Positions 8,433-16,195 of a DNA stretch of 45,301 nucleotides are shown in pieces. Positions within the stretch are counted from its first letter, which is position 1. Every line of letters begins with the position of its first letter. Under the pieces are notes generated by a model. The model saw only the letters and a program-made list of their open reading frames with translations, did no database searches and had not been told where the DNA came from. This stretch comes from ZC4RG35 sp041747855 (GTDB lineage Bacteria; Actinomycetota; Acidimicrobiia; Spongiisociales; ZC4RG35), in NCBI GenBank assembly GCA_041747855.1, contig JBGTEJ010000034.1, positions 1-45,301 on the forward strand, given 5' to 3'. The position numbers were made by a program, and so were the translations under genes.

Positions 8433-8555
8433 TTAGCGGTTGTCTCGGCGCGCTGCGAGAATCAGGACTGCTACGGTCACTGCGAGGAGGATCAACCCGG
8501 CAAGGGCGGACACCACCGTCCAGCGCTCGTAGGTTCTCATCGCCATCGCGGTCAT
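8433..8555 (-). CDS. Candidate 40-aa single-pass membrane protein upstream of radA
   Basis: ATG 8555 to TAA 8433. The peptide starts MTAMAMRTYERWTVV, has one hydrophobic helix at about residues 13-34 (Ala/Leu/Val rich) and ends in a basic tail AARRDNR, so a single-pass protein with the charged tail inside is plausible. It lies 6 nt ahead of radA, a spacing typical of a coupled gene, and fills most of the gap between radA and the divergent zinc-ribbon gene. There is no convincing Shine-Dalgarno, and ATGs at 8546 and 8540 are also in frame. No family recognised. Confidence 0.5.
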   Translation of the reverse strand: MTAMAMRTYERWTVVSALAGLILLAVTVAVLILAARRDNR

Positions 8556-8595
8556 CGCAGCCATACCCGTGGCACAATACCGTCGGAGGAGGACA

Positions 8596-9576
8596 GTGGA
8601 CTCCGTTAAGTGTGATCAGTGCGGCTCAACGGTCGCAAGTGATGAACAATTTTGCCCTTCATGCGGGGCATTCATAGACCCGCTCGCCCCTGAGAAGGCT
8701 CCCAAGCCAGCTCCAGGGAGAGGTGCGGCGCGTCCGTCCGGCCGGCCCGGCAATGTGATCAGTATCTCCTCTGACGGCAACAAGTACGAGGAGTTCTCAC
8801 TGGAGCAGGCTCCCGAACCCCCAACCCCCAAACCGCCCCGGGTCACCAATGGAAACAGCACTACCTGTCCATCGTGTGGGGCCGCAAACCCGGCCAACAA
8901 TCGCCATTGCCAGCAGTGTGGAGCCCGTCTCGACCAAGGGCCCCTACCGAAAGCGTCCCGCCCGGCAGTCCAGGCCACCGCAGGGGTCAGAGCCGCCTTC
9001 TACATCGCCGCCCTTCTCTTCGGAGTCATCGTCGTCGCCTTGGCCTTCAACTTCTTCGGTAGTCCCGATGCCGTTCCCTCCACGACCACTACCGCCGCTA
9101 CTACCTCGAGCAGTGGCGTGCCAGCCAGTGCGGAGATCGGCGTTATCAGACACACCTGCACACCCCAGGGGATCGGATCCTTCGTGTGCGAGAACCTCTC
9201 CAACGGGGTCGGCACGGAGTTCCAGGTCAATTGGGAGGACCTCGAGGCCAACGAGCAGACTCTCACCATCCGACTCGACTTCGACCGAGCGATGACCATT
9301 ACCAGGATCGAGTGGATGAACCTTGGAGAGGGTGACCGCTTCTATCAGAACCATCGTGCACGCGGCTTGAGTATCCAGGGGGATCAAGCGATCACACCGA
9401 TCCCGATCCAACTCCTCGACACCTCGAGTCCCCAGGTGATCGAATTCACCGCGGTGGGAGCCTTCTTCGTGACCATCGAAGTGTTGAGCACGTTCCCGGC
9501 CCAGTTGACCAACGGCAACATCTTCAGAGAACTCGCCATCGACGAGATCGTGGTCTGGGGCCGCCCCACGGACTAG
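8596..9576 (+). CDS. Double zinc-ribbon membrane protein with C-terminal extracytoplasmic beta domain
   Basis: 326 aa from GTG 8596: GGAGGAGG (8585-8592) sits just upstream, which favours this start over the in-frame ATG 8569. Zinc ribbon 1 uses C6/C9/C20/C23 and ribbon 2 C91/C94/C105/C108 (CPSCGAANPANNRHCQQC). A transmembrane helix spans about 132-154, then a Thr/Ser linker (162-175). Residues about 185-326 form a beta-rich domain (FQVNWEDLEANEQTLTIRL, then ITRIEWMNLGEGD and a terminal IDEIVVWGR) like discoidin/NADase-type glycan-binding domains attached to zinc ribbons in other actinobacteria. Topology would put the ribbons in the cytoplasm and the beta domain outside. Ligand unknown. It converges on the P450 gene with only 8 nt between stops. 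Confidence 0.85.
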   Translation: MDSVKCDQCGSTVASDEQFCPSCGAFIDPLAPEKAPKPAPGRGAARPSGRPGNVISISSDGNKYEEFSLEQAPEPPTPKPPRVTNGNSTTCPSCGAANPANNRHCQQCGARLDQGPLPKASRPAVQATAGVRAAFYIAALLFGVIVVALAFNFFGSPDAVPSTTTTAATTSSSGVPASAEIGVIRHTCTPQGIGSFVCENLSNGVGTEFQVNWEDLEANEQTLTIRLDFDRAMTITRIEWMNLGEGDRFYQNHRARGLSIQGDQAITPIPIQLLDTSSPQVIEFTAVGAFFVTIEVLSTFPAQLTNGNIFRELAIDEIVVWGRPTD

Positions 9577-9584
9577 ATCGGCTC

Positions 9585-10811
9585 TCAGGCTGCCTGAACC
9601 TCGAGTTCGAGACGGCCAACGCCCCTGAACACCAGGCTCTCGATCCGATCTTCGATGCCTCTCAGCTCCATCGATCGAACCATGCCGGCCCATGTGCCGA
9701 GGGCTGCCTCCAGCTCGACCCGCGCCAAGGGAGCCCCAACACAGAAGTGGAGTCCGGCGCCAAACGAGACATGCGGGTTGGGCTCCCGGGCCAGGTCCAG
9801 CCGCTCCGGATCCGAGAACACGAGTGGGTCGTGGTTGGCTGCTCCGAAGAGGAGACCCACCTTCCGGCCAGCCACGAGCTGGTGCCCACGGATCTCGGTG
9901 TCTTCGAGGATCCAACGCTCGAACATCTGCAAGGGGGAATCGAAGCGGAGCAGTTCGTCCACCGCTGAGGCAACTGAGACTTCTCCCTTTCGGAGCGCGT
10001 CGTACGCCTGCGGGTCTCTGGTCAGGGCGAGCAGACCGTTGCCGATCGCATGAACCGTTGCCTCGTGACCGGCGTTGAGGGTCAGGATCGAGGTGGCAAT
10101 GATCTCAGAGTCGGTCAGGGCATCTCCCTCATGGCTCACCTCGAGCATGGCCGAGATCAGGTCGTCGCCCGGAGACGACCGACGGGCCGCGATCACCCCT
10201 TCGAGGTAGGCGACGAAGTCCTTGGTGGCCCGCTCAGCAGTCGCACCCTCCTCGGAAGTGACGCGCTGTTCGAAGACCTTGACGATGGCATGACTCCAGT
10301 CGAGAAGCTGGTCATGGTCCTGGCGCGGGATCCCCATGAGGTTGGCGATCATGGCGATCGGAATCGGGGTTGCGAACCCGGAGATCACCTCGATCGACCC
10401 TTCCTGAAGCGCACGGTCGACCAGGACTCTCGAGGCCTCCTCGATTTGAGGGCGGAAGGCTTCGGACGATCTCCGTGTGAGAGCGGCGGAGACGAGCCGT
10501 CGCATCCGGGTGTGACGGGGTGGCTCCATGTCGAGGAAGGACTCACGGATGTAGTCGGTCCAAACCGGCCATTGTGGCGGATATGTCCGTTCGTAAAGCC
10601 GAGGGTCCACCCGATCGATCTCGATCCGGTGCCGGAAGTCGCGACCGAAACGCTCCCGGTCCTTGAGGATCCCCGACACGTCGCGATGTGCCGCGAAGAA
10701 GGTGAGGCCCCAGGTCTCGTCGACAAACACAGGGGACTCGTCGAGGAGACGTCGATACACCGGGTACGGGTTCTCCAAAAAATCGGGGTGGTAGGGATCG
10801 AACCAGGTCAT
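9585..10811 (-). CDS. Cytochrome P450
   Basis: 408 aa from ATG 10811, 19 nt after the permease stop. The opening FDPYHPDFLENPYPVYRRL is typical of soluble bacterial CYPs. C-helix: PPRHTRMRRLVSAALT. I-helix oxygen-activation motif: LNAGHEATVHA (Ala after the acidic residue where AGHETT is common). K-helix ExxR: DELLR. Heme loop: FGAGLHFCVGAPLAR with the thiolate Cys. A mono-oxygenase needing ferredoxin and reductase partners, none of which is nearby. Its position as the last gene behind a BMP-type importer suggests it may act on, or be co-regulated with, the imported compound (inference). Substrate not predictable. Confidence 0.95.
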   Translation of the reverse strand: MTWFDPYHPDFLENPYPVYRRLLDESPVFVDETWGLTFFAAHRDVSGILKDRERFGRDFRHRIEIDRVDPRLYERTYPPQWPVWTDYIRESFLDMEPPRHTRMRRLVSAALTRRSSEAFRPQIEEASRVLVDRALQEGSIEVISGFATPIPIAMIANLMGIPRQDHDQLLDWSHAIVKVFEQRVTSEEGATAERATKDFVAYLEGVIAARRSSPGDDLISAMLEVSHEGDALTDSEIIATSILTLNAGHEATVHAIGNGLLALTRDPQAYDALRKGEVSVASAVDELLRFDSPLQMFERWILEDTEIRGHQLVAGRKVGLLFGAANHDPLVFSDPERLDLAREPNPHVSFGAGLHFCVGAPLARVELEAALGTWAGMVRSMELRGIEDRIESLVFRGVGRLELEVQAA

Positions 10812-10830
10812 CGGAACCAGGCCAGCCCGT

Positions 10831-12105
10831 TCAGGTGTCGCCACCGCGACGGTACGCCCGCCCGCTGGCTGCAGGCATTCGTAGTCGTTGAGCGGCAAAG
10901 ACCAGGACGATCAGCACCGTGGCGAAGGGCAGAGCGTTGGGGAGCCAGGACGGAGCGGTCTCCGTCATCAGGTACCAGACGAGGAAACCGGCGGCCATGC
11001 CGCCCGAGAGGAAGACGTCGACCCGCTTCCCCCGCCTGATCGAGAGGACCATGATTCCGACGAGACCGACGACGATCAGTAGCAAAAGGGCGTGGGTAGA
11101 CCGACCGTCGAGGTCTCGCAGAGCGGTACCGAACGGGTAACCGAAGAGGAAGGCGGCAACGAGAATCCCTCCCGGACGCCAGTTGCCGAAAATCAGGGCG
11201 GCCAGCCCGATGAAGCCGCGTCCTTGAACCTGCCCCTCCCGGTAGAAGCCAGTGAGTTCCATGGCGATGAAGGCGCCTCCGAGACCGGATAGGGCCCCGC
11301 TGATGATGACGCCCTTGAACTTCTGCCAGTAAATGTTTACACCGAGAGACTCCCCGGCGGTGGGATGCTCGCCGGCGATGCGGAGCCGCAACCCGAATCG
11401 GGTCCGCCACACCAGCCAGGCGGTAGCCGGGACGCAGGCGAGAGCGAGCAGGGTGAAGATCCCCACCCCGGCGACGAAGCCGCGCCCGAAGCTGGCGATG
11501 TCGCTGAGAACGAAGATGTCCCAGCGGTCGATGGCCCCGAGGATGTCCGGGGACCTCCACCCCAAGATGTTGCCGCCGGCGAGGAACGGCACGGTGACGT
11601 TGCCGAGGGGTGCGATCGACGGCGACTGGGTGATCGAGCCGCCGGCGAAGTCGGTGAACAGCTCAGAAGACAGGAAGCGGACGACACCGGGGGCGAGGAT
11701 GTTGATGGCGACTCCGGAAACGATGTGATCGACCTTGAAAGTGACCGTGGCGATCGCATGCACCAGGCCGCCGAGTGCCCCTCCGACCAGCCCGTAGACC
11801 AGGCCCATCCATGGTCCCCCGTTGAGGACGCCCCAGGCGCCAAACCATGTTCCGAGGACCATCATCCCTTCGAGCCCGATGTTGACCACGCCCGCCCGCT
11901 CCGAGTAGAGGCCGCCCAAGCCAGCCAAAAGGATCGGGACACCCCACCGCAGCATTGCCCCGGAGGCGGTTCCCGAGGTGAGCCGCTCCAGCCCACCCGG
12001 TTCCAAGGACTGCACGACTGTCAGCACCAGGATCCCGGCGGCGGCCGCCAGCGAGTACCTCGCCCAGGCGGGCAGTGCGCCAAACCGCTGCAGCATCGCG
12101 GTCAT
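10831..12105 (-). CDS. BMP-family ABC importer, permease 2 (NupQ/YufQ type)
   Basis: 424 aa, ATG overlapping the stop of permease 1 by 4 nt. Multiple hydrophobic helices; the conserved BPD_transp_2 segment reads GLYSERAGVVNIGLEGMMVLG, followed by GLVHAIATVTFKVDHIVSG and GALSGLGGAFIAMELTGFYREG. This is the typical partner of permease 1 in guanosine/purine-nucleoside importers (B. subtilis YufQ, Lactococcus NupC). The C-terminal hydrophobic part extends about 80 residues beyond the core family alignment. Inner membrane; forms the transport channel with permease 1. Confidence 0.94.
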   Translation of the reverse strand: MTAMLQRFGALPAWARYSLAAAAGILVLTVVQSLEPGGLERLTSGTASGAMLRWGVPILLAGLGGLYSERAGVVNIGLEGMMVLGTWFGAWGVLNGGPWMGLVYGLVGGALGGLVHAIATVTFKVDHIVSGVAINILAPGVVRFLSSELFTDFAGGSITQSPSIAPLGNVTVPFLAGGNILGWRSPDILGAIDRWDIFVLSDIASFGRGFVAGVGIFTLLALACVPATAWLVWRTRFGLRLRIAGEHPTAGESLGVNIYWQKFKGVIISGALSGLGGAFIAMELTGFYREGQVQGRGFIGLAALIFGNWRPGGILVAAFLFGYPFGTALRDLDGRSTHALLLLIVVGLVGIMVLSIRRGKRVDVFLSGGMAAGFLVWYLMTETAPSWLPNALPFATVLIVLVFAAQRLRMPAASGRAYRRGGDT

Positions 12106-13274
12106 TCCGAGTCCTTTTGGGCGAGGACGGCAGCCGCCCGCTTCGTCTCGTCACGCTCCCGGTAGCGGCGGACCGACTCGTAGGCGACAACAGCCGCCAG
12201 CAGAATGGTGCCCTGCATGATGATCACGATCTCCCGGGTGGCCGCCCCGGTCAGCTGGAGGATGGGAGACGACACGTCCATGAAGGCGAAGAGCATGGCG
12301 CCAACCGCGACTCCCACCGCGTGGTTCCTACCGAGCAGGGCCACCGCGATCCCGGCGAACCCGAGACCGGGCCGGAACTCGGAGTCGAACCGGTAGTTGC
12401 GACTGAGGATGTCGACCATACCCACCAGTCCCGCCATCGCACCCGAGTACAGCATGGCCATCACCACCATCCGGTCGGCGCGCACCCCCCCGGCCCGGGC
12501 CGCCGCCCGGTTGTAACCGCTGGCGCGCAGGTCGAACCCGAGCCGCGTCCGGTTGACGAACACGTGGTAGACGATGCCAGCGAAGATCGCCAGGAGTAGC
12601 ACCGACGACAGGTGCCGGCCGCCCGTGATCTCCCGGGTGAAGCCCTCCAGCCACGAGTTGAGGTGGGGTAGTCGGCCCGACGTCGGAATGTACTTGGTGC
12701 CCGAGTTCGGCGTCAGCGGCCCTTCGCGCAACTCGACCGTCAGCCAGGCGAGAAGGCCCACGATGGCGATTGCGTTGAGCATGATGGTCGAGATCACTTC
12801 GTTGACACCCCGGGCCACTTTGAGCCACCCGGCGAGGCCCGCCCAGAGCGCCCCAACGATCATCGCCACGAGGATGATCATGGTGACATGGAGGATCGAG
12901 GGGAGCACGATGTTGGCGCCTACGACGGCGGCAAAGAAGGCCCCGAGGCGGTATTGGCCCTCCACCCCGATGTTGAACAGATTCATCCGGAACCCGATGG
13001 CGGCTGCGATACCAGACAGATACAGGGGTGTCGCCCGGTTGAGCATGTCAACGATCACCTCGAGGCGTCCCCCGTTGCGAATCATCGCCCAGTAGGCGGG
13101 GAGCGGGTCGCTCCCCGACCAGATCAACACCAACGACGAAAGCAGCAGAGAGAACACCAGAGCGATCGTGGGTGCGGCCAAAGCGAGGAGGGCACGCCGG
13201 CCCAGGGTGACGCCAGGACGCTCAGGGAGGGGCGGCCGCCGCGGAGAGAGCGTGTCGGCAGGTCCGTCGGTCAC
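12102..13274 (-). CDS. BMP-family ABC importer, permease 1 (NupP/YufP type)
   Basis: 390 aa. A Pro/Arg-rich cytoplasmic N-terminus (1-25), then about ten hydrophobic helices. Core motifs are ATPLYLSGIAAAIGFRMNLF followed by NIGVEGQYRLGA, and later GYNRAAARAGGVRADRM, the EAA-like loop that contacts the ATPase. The gene overlaps the ATPase gene upstream and permease 2 downstream by 4 nt each, so ATPase and both permeases are translationally coupled. Family members import nucleosides or related solutes. Confidence 0.94.
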   Translation of the reverse strand: MTDGPADTLSPRRPPLPERPGVTLGRRALLALAAPTIALVFSLLLSSLVLIWSGSDPLPAYWAMIRNGGRLEVIVDMLNRATPLYLSGIAAAIGFRMNLFNIGVEGQYRLGAFFAAVVGANIVLPSILHVTMIILVAMIVGALWAGLAGWLKVARGVNEVISTIMLNAIAIVGLLAWLTVELREGPLTPNSGTKYIPTSGRLPHLNSWLEGFTREITGGRHLSSVLLLAIFAGIVYHVFVNRTRLGFDLRASGYNRAAARAGGVRADRMVVMAMLYSGAMAGLVGMVDILSRNYRFDSEFRPGLGFAGIAVALLGRNHAVGVAVGAMLFAFMDVSSPILQLTGAATREIVIIMQGTILLAAVVAYESVRRYRERDETKRAAAVLAQKDSE

Positions 13275-14797
13275 GACCCCCCCTCACCCAGTGCGGCACC
13301 GGTCATGTAGGAGCCGAGGACCCGTGGCGTGACCTTCTCGGGATCGAGCCTGGCCACAAGCCTCCCCCGCAGCATGACCACAATCGTGTCGGACAGGCCG
13401 ATCAACTCCTCTAGGTCGGCGGACACCAGCACGGTCGCCATTCCTGTGGCCCGGGCACGGCGCAGATCGCGCCACACCTCGGCTTGGGCGCCGACATCGA
13501 TGCCGCGGGTGGGGTGGGCGGCGATGAGAATGTCGGGATTGGAGGTCATCTCCCGCCCGACGATGAGCTTCTGTTGGTTGCCTCCTGAGAGGGCGTGAGC
13601 CGGTGTGTCGACTCCGGGAGTGCGGACGTCGAACTCGTCGATGACCTCCATGGTCCGTTTCTTGCTTCCTTCCCGGTCGACCCAGGGTCCCCGGACAAAC
13701 GGAGCCTGGGTCTGGTGGCCGAGGGCAACGTTCTCCCAGAGAGGCGCCTGGAGCAACAGACCTTCCCGCTGCCGATCCTGGGGAACATAGGCGAGGCCCT
13801 TCTCCCGCCGATCACGGACCGGCCAGGTGGTGGCGTCCTCACCCTCCAGTTCGATGGTCCCCGAGGTGGCGGTCCGAGTTCCGACCAGGGCGTCGATCAG
13901 CTCTGCCTGACCGTTCCCCTCGATGCCGGCGATCCCTAGGATCTCACCACGGTGGACTTCGAATGAGACGTCATCGACCACGGTTCGCTCGTCGTCGTCG
14001 AGCACTGTCAGGTTTCTGACAGATACGGCGACGACATCGGTGACCGTCGATTCCTCGGTGCTCGGGGAGGGAAGCTCCGATCCGACCATCAGCTCGGCCA
14101 GATCACCTGCGGTGACGTCGGCTGGCTTCACAGTGGCAACCGTGCGCCCCTGCCGCATCACTGTGATCGAGTCGGCGATAACCAGGATCTCCTCGAGCTT
14201 GTGGTTGATGAAGAGGATGGTTGAGCCGGCCTCCTTCAGCTCGCGCAGGTTGCGGAACAGCTCCTCGACCTCCTGGGGGACCAGAACCGCGGTGGGCTCA
14301 TCGAGTATCAGGATCCTGGCACCCCGGTAGAGGACCTTGATTATCTCGACCCGCTGGCGCTCCCCCACTTCGAGCGTCTCGACCAGCTCGTCGGGATAGA
14401 CGGTCAGCCCGTACGCCTGACTGACCGTTGCCAAGTCTTGTCGGGCCTTCTCGAAGTCGATCCGACCTAGCGATCGCATAGGCTCCGAGCCGAGGATCAC
14501 GTTCTCTAGCACGGTGAGCTGGTCGGCGAGCATGAAATGCTGATGAACCATGCCAATGCCACGTTCGATGGCGTCGCTGGGCGACTTGAACGAGACCTCC
14601 TTGCCGTCGACGGACATTCGCCCCTCGTCGGGCTGGAGCATCCCGTAGAGGATCTTCATCAAGGTGGACTTGCCGGCACCGTTCTCGCCGCAAATGGCGT
14701 GAATCTCGCCTTCCTCGACGACGAGGTCGACGCGATCGTTGGCGACCACCCCCGGAAATCTCTTGGTAATTCCCAGCAACTCGATAGCCGGCGCCAT
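13271..14797 (-). CDS. BMP-family ABC importer, ATP-binding protein with two ABC domains
   Basis: 508 aa. N-terminal ABC domain (about 4-235): Walker A GENGAGKST (37-45), signature LEVGERQRVEI, Walker B ILILDEPTAVL. C-terminal domain (about 255-500): the Walker A position reads GIEGNGQAEL, degenerate as is usual in this family, with signature LSGGNQQKLIVGREM and Walker-B-like ILIAAHPTRGIDVGA. This matches the YufO/NupO/RbsA-type fused ATPases. The first domain should hydrolyse ATP. It follows the binding-protein gene after an 90-nt gap holding a strong stem-loop. Confidence 0.95.
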   Translation of the reverse strand: MAPAIELLGITKRFPGVVANDRVDLVVEEGEIHAICGENGAGKSTLMKILYGMLQPDEGRMSVDGKEVSFKSPSDAIERGIGMVHQHFMLADQLTVLENVILGSEPMRSLGRIDFEKARQDLATVSQAYGLTVYPDELVETLEVGERQRVEIIKVLYRGARILILDEPTAVLVPQEVEELFRNLRELKEAGSTILFINHKLEEILVIADSITVMRQGRTVATVKPADVTAGDLAELMVGSELPSPSTEESTVTDVVAVSVRNLTVLDDDERTVVDDVSFEVHRGEILGIAGIEGNGQAELIDALVGTRTATSGTIELEGEDATTWPVRDRREKGLAYVPQDRQREGLLLQAPLWENVALGHQTQAPFVRGPWVDREGSKKRTMEVIDEFDVRTPGVDTPAHALSGGNQQKLIVGREMTSNPDILIAAHPTRGIDVGAQAEVWRDLRRARATGMATVLVSADLEELIGLSDTIVVMLRGRLVARLDPEKVTPRVLGSYMTGAALGEGGS

Positions 14798-14811
14798 TGG
14801 ACCTACCCACT

Positions 14812-14844
14812 AGAGGGGGACCGGACGATAACCGGTCCCCCTCT
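14812..14844 (-). promoter_or_regulatory. Strong intercistronic stem-loop in the BMP transporter operon
   Basis: A perfect 13-bp inverted repeat: AGAGGGGGACCGG (14812-14824) and CCGGTCCCCCTCT (14832-14844) around a 7-nt loop. It lies on the transcript between the binding-protein stop (14888) and the ATPase start (14797). There is no U-run after the stem in either direction, so a classic intrinsic terminator is unlikely. It is better read as a 3' stabiliser or partial terminator giving more binding-protein mRNA than ATPase/permease mRNA, as known for other binding-protein-dependent operons (inference). Confidence 0.7.
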
Positions 14845-14887
14845 GATCTGATTGATCTGTCAGTTTCTTACTCGGCAGTGCGGCCGA

Positions 14888-16048
14888 TCAAGGTTCGGTG
14901 GGAACGACGAGGGAACCACTGACTATCTGCGCCTTGAAGTCCTCGAGTCGGTCGGTGATGTCGTCGATGAAGCCTCCAGTGGTCGAGTAACCGACACCAT
15001 CCACCGACAGGTCGTACTCGGTCGGCCCCGCGGTGAAGTTGCCGCTGAGGTGGTCGTAAACCGCGTAGAACACGGCCACGTCGACTCTCTTGATCATCGA
15101 GGTGAGCACGTACTCACGCACGCTGGCGTCGACGGTGAGGTACTGATCGGAGTCGACTCCGATACCCCACACCTTCGTCCCGGTGTCCACGCTGTGGACG
15201 CGGGCCGCCTCGAACATCCCAGAGCCGGAGAGCCCGGCGGCGGCGTACACGATGTCCGCACCCTCGTCGTACATCGCCAGGGCGATCTCCCGTCCGCGGT
15301 CAGGCGACTCGAACCCGGCGAAGTCCGGGAACTCGCTGATGTACTGCGACACCACCTCGATGTCAGGGTTGATGGCGCGGGCGCCGGCTACATAGCCGGC
15401 CTCGAACTTCTCGATGAGCCCGATGCCGCTGACACCGCCGATGAATCCGATCTTGCCGGTGGTGCTCTTCAGGGCGGCGGCCACCCCAACGAGGAACGAT
15501 CCCTGATGCTCGGCGAACACCATGCCCCGAGTGTTGGGGCAGTAAGGCGCAGGTGGATCAACCGCGAAGTTGAGCATCCCTGAGTCGGTTATGGCGAAGT
15601 TGACCTCGGGGTTGTTCTCACAAATCGTGGGAGACCCGCCTGCCACCGCGTCACCAAAGCCAGCGAACTCGAACGAGAACCCATTGCCAACCACCAGCTC
15701 AGAGAGCTCGGCCTGTGCCTGCAGGTCGGTGGCCCGTGCCGCCGCGTCGGTCGGCGTGACCTCTGTCACTGTGATGCCGAAGCGGGCCTTCGCCCAGTCG
15801 ATGCCACAGGCAGCCGCGTCGTTGAAGGACTGGTCACCCCGACCCAGCAAGTCGAAGGTGAGGCCGACATTGACGCCGGCGCCGTCGGCTTCGGCCTCGA
15901 GAGCGCCGGGGATGTCCAGGCAGAAGTCGGGAATGCCATCGGGACGACCCGAACCCGCGGTGGTCGTCGGGGCGACCTCGGCGGCACAGGCCACCAGGAC
16001 CAGGGCAAAGGCTGAGAGCGCGGCTAGTAACCGCATTTTGCGTTTCAC
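14888..16048 (-). CDS. BMP-family ABC importer substrate-binding lipoprotein
   Basis: 386 aa from GTG 16048, chosen because GGAGGA lies 9 nt upstream; the in-frame ATG at 16036 has no such site. Lipoprotein signal: basic start, hydrophobic core, lipobox LVAC with C21. After a short Thr-rich spacer comes the PnrA/BMP (Med) fold: VGLTFDLLGRGDQSFNDAAACG is shortened here to the recognisable GRGDQSFND, then IGFIGGVSGIGLIEKFEAGY and AYAG-like VYAAAGLSGSGMFEAA, and KVWGIGVDSDQY. BMP proteins bind purine nucleosides, and some bind other ligands. The first gene of the transporter operon, about 150 nt from clpC. Confidence 0.94.
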   Translation of the reverse strand: MKRKMRLLAALSAFALVLVACAAEVAPTTTAGSGRPDGIPDFCLDIPGALEAEADGAGVNVGLTFDLLGRGDQSFNDAAACGIDWAKARFGITVTEVTPTDAAARATDLQAQAELSELVVGNGFSFEFAGFGDAVAGGSPTICENNPEVNFAITDSGMLNFAVDPPAPYCPNTRGMVFAEHQGSFLVGVAAALKSTTGKIGFIGGVSGIGLIEKFEAGYVAGARAINPDIEVVSQYISEFPDFAGFESPDRGREIALAMYDEGADIVYAAAGLSGSGMFEAARVHSVDTGTKVWGIGVDSDQYLTVDASVREYVLTSMIKRVDVAVFYAVYDHLSGNFTAGPTEYDLSVDGVGYSTTGGFIDDITDRLEDFKAQIVSGSLVVPTEP

Positions 16049-16195
16049 GCTTGGTTTCCTCCAGTTGATTGTGTGCCGACGATACTCCGCCGACGAGCGC
16101 AACGATAGTGCCTCTCAGGGCATCAAGCATCGTGCGAGAGGAGAATCGGCGAGCATCACGCGACGTGCCCTAGAACCCGCCCAAATGGGCTGCGA

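Noticed and set aside
16179..16190. Small inverted repeat GCCC-AAAT-GGGC after clpC
   Set aside because: Only 4 bp and no U-run; too weak to call a terminator.
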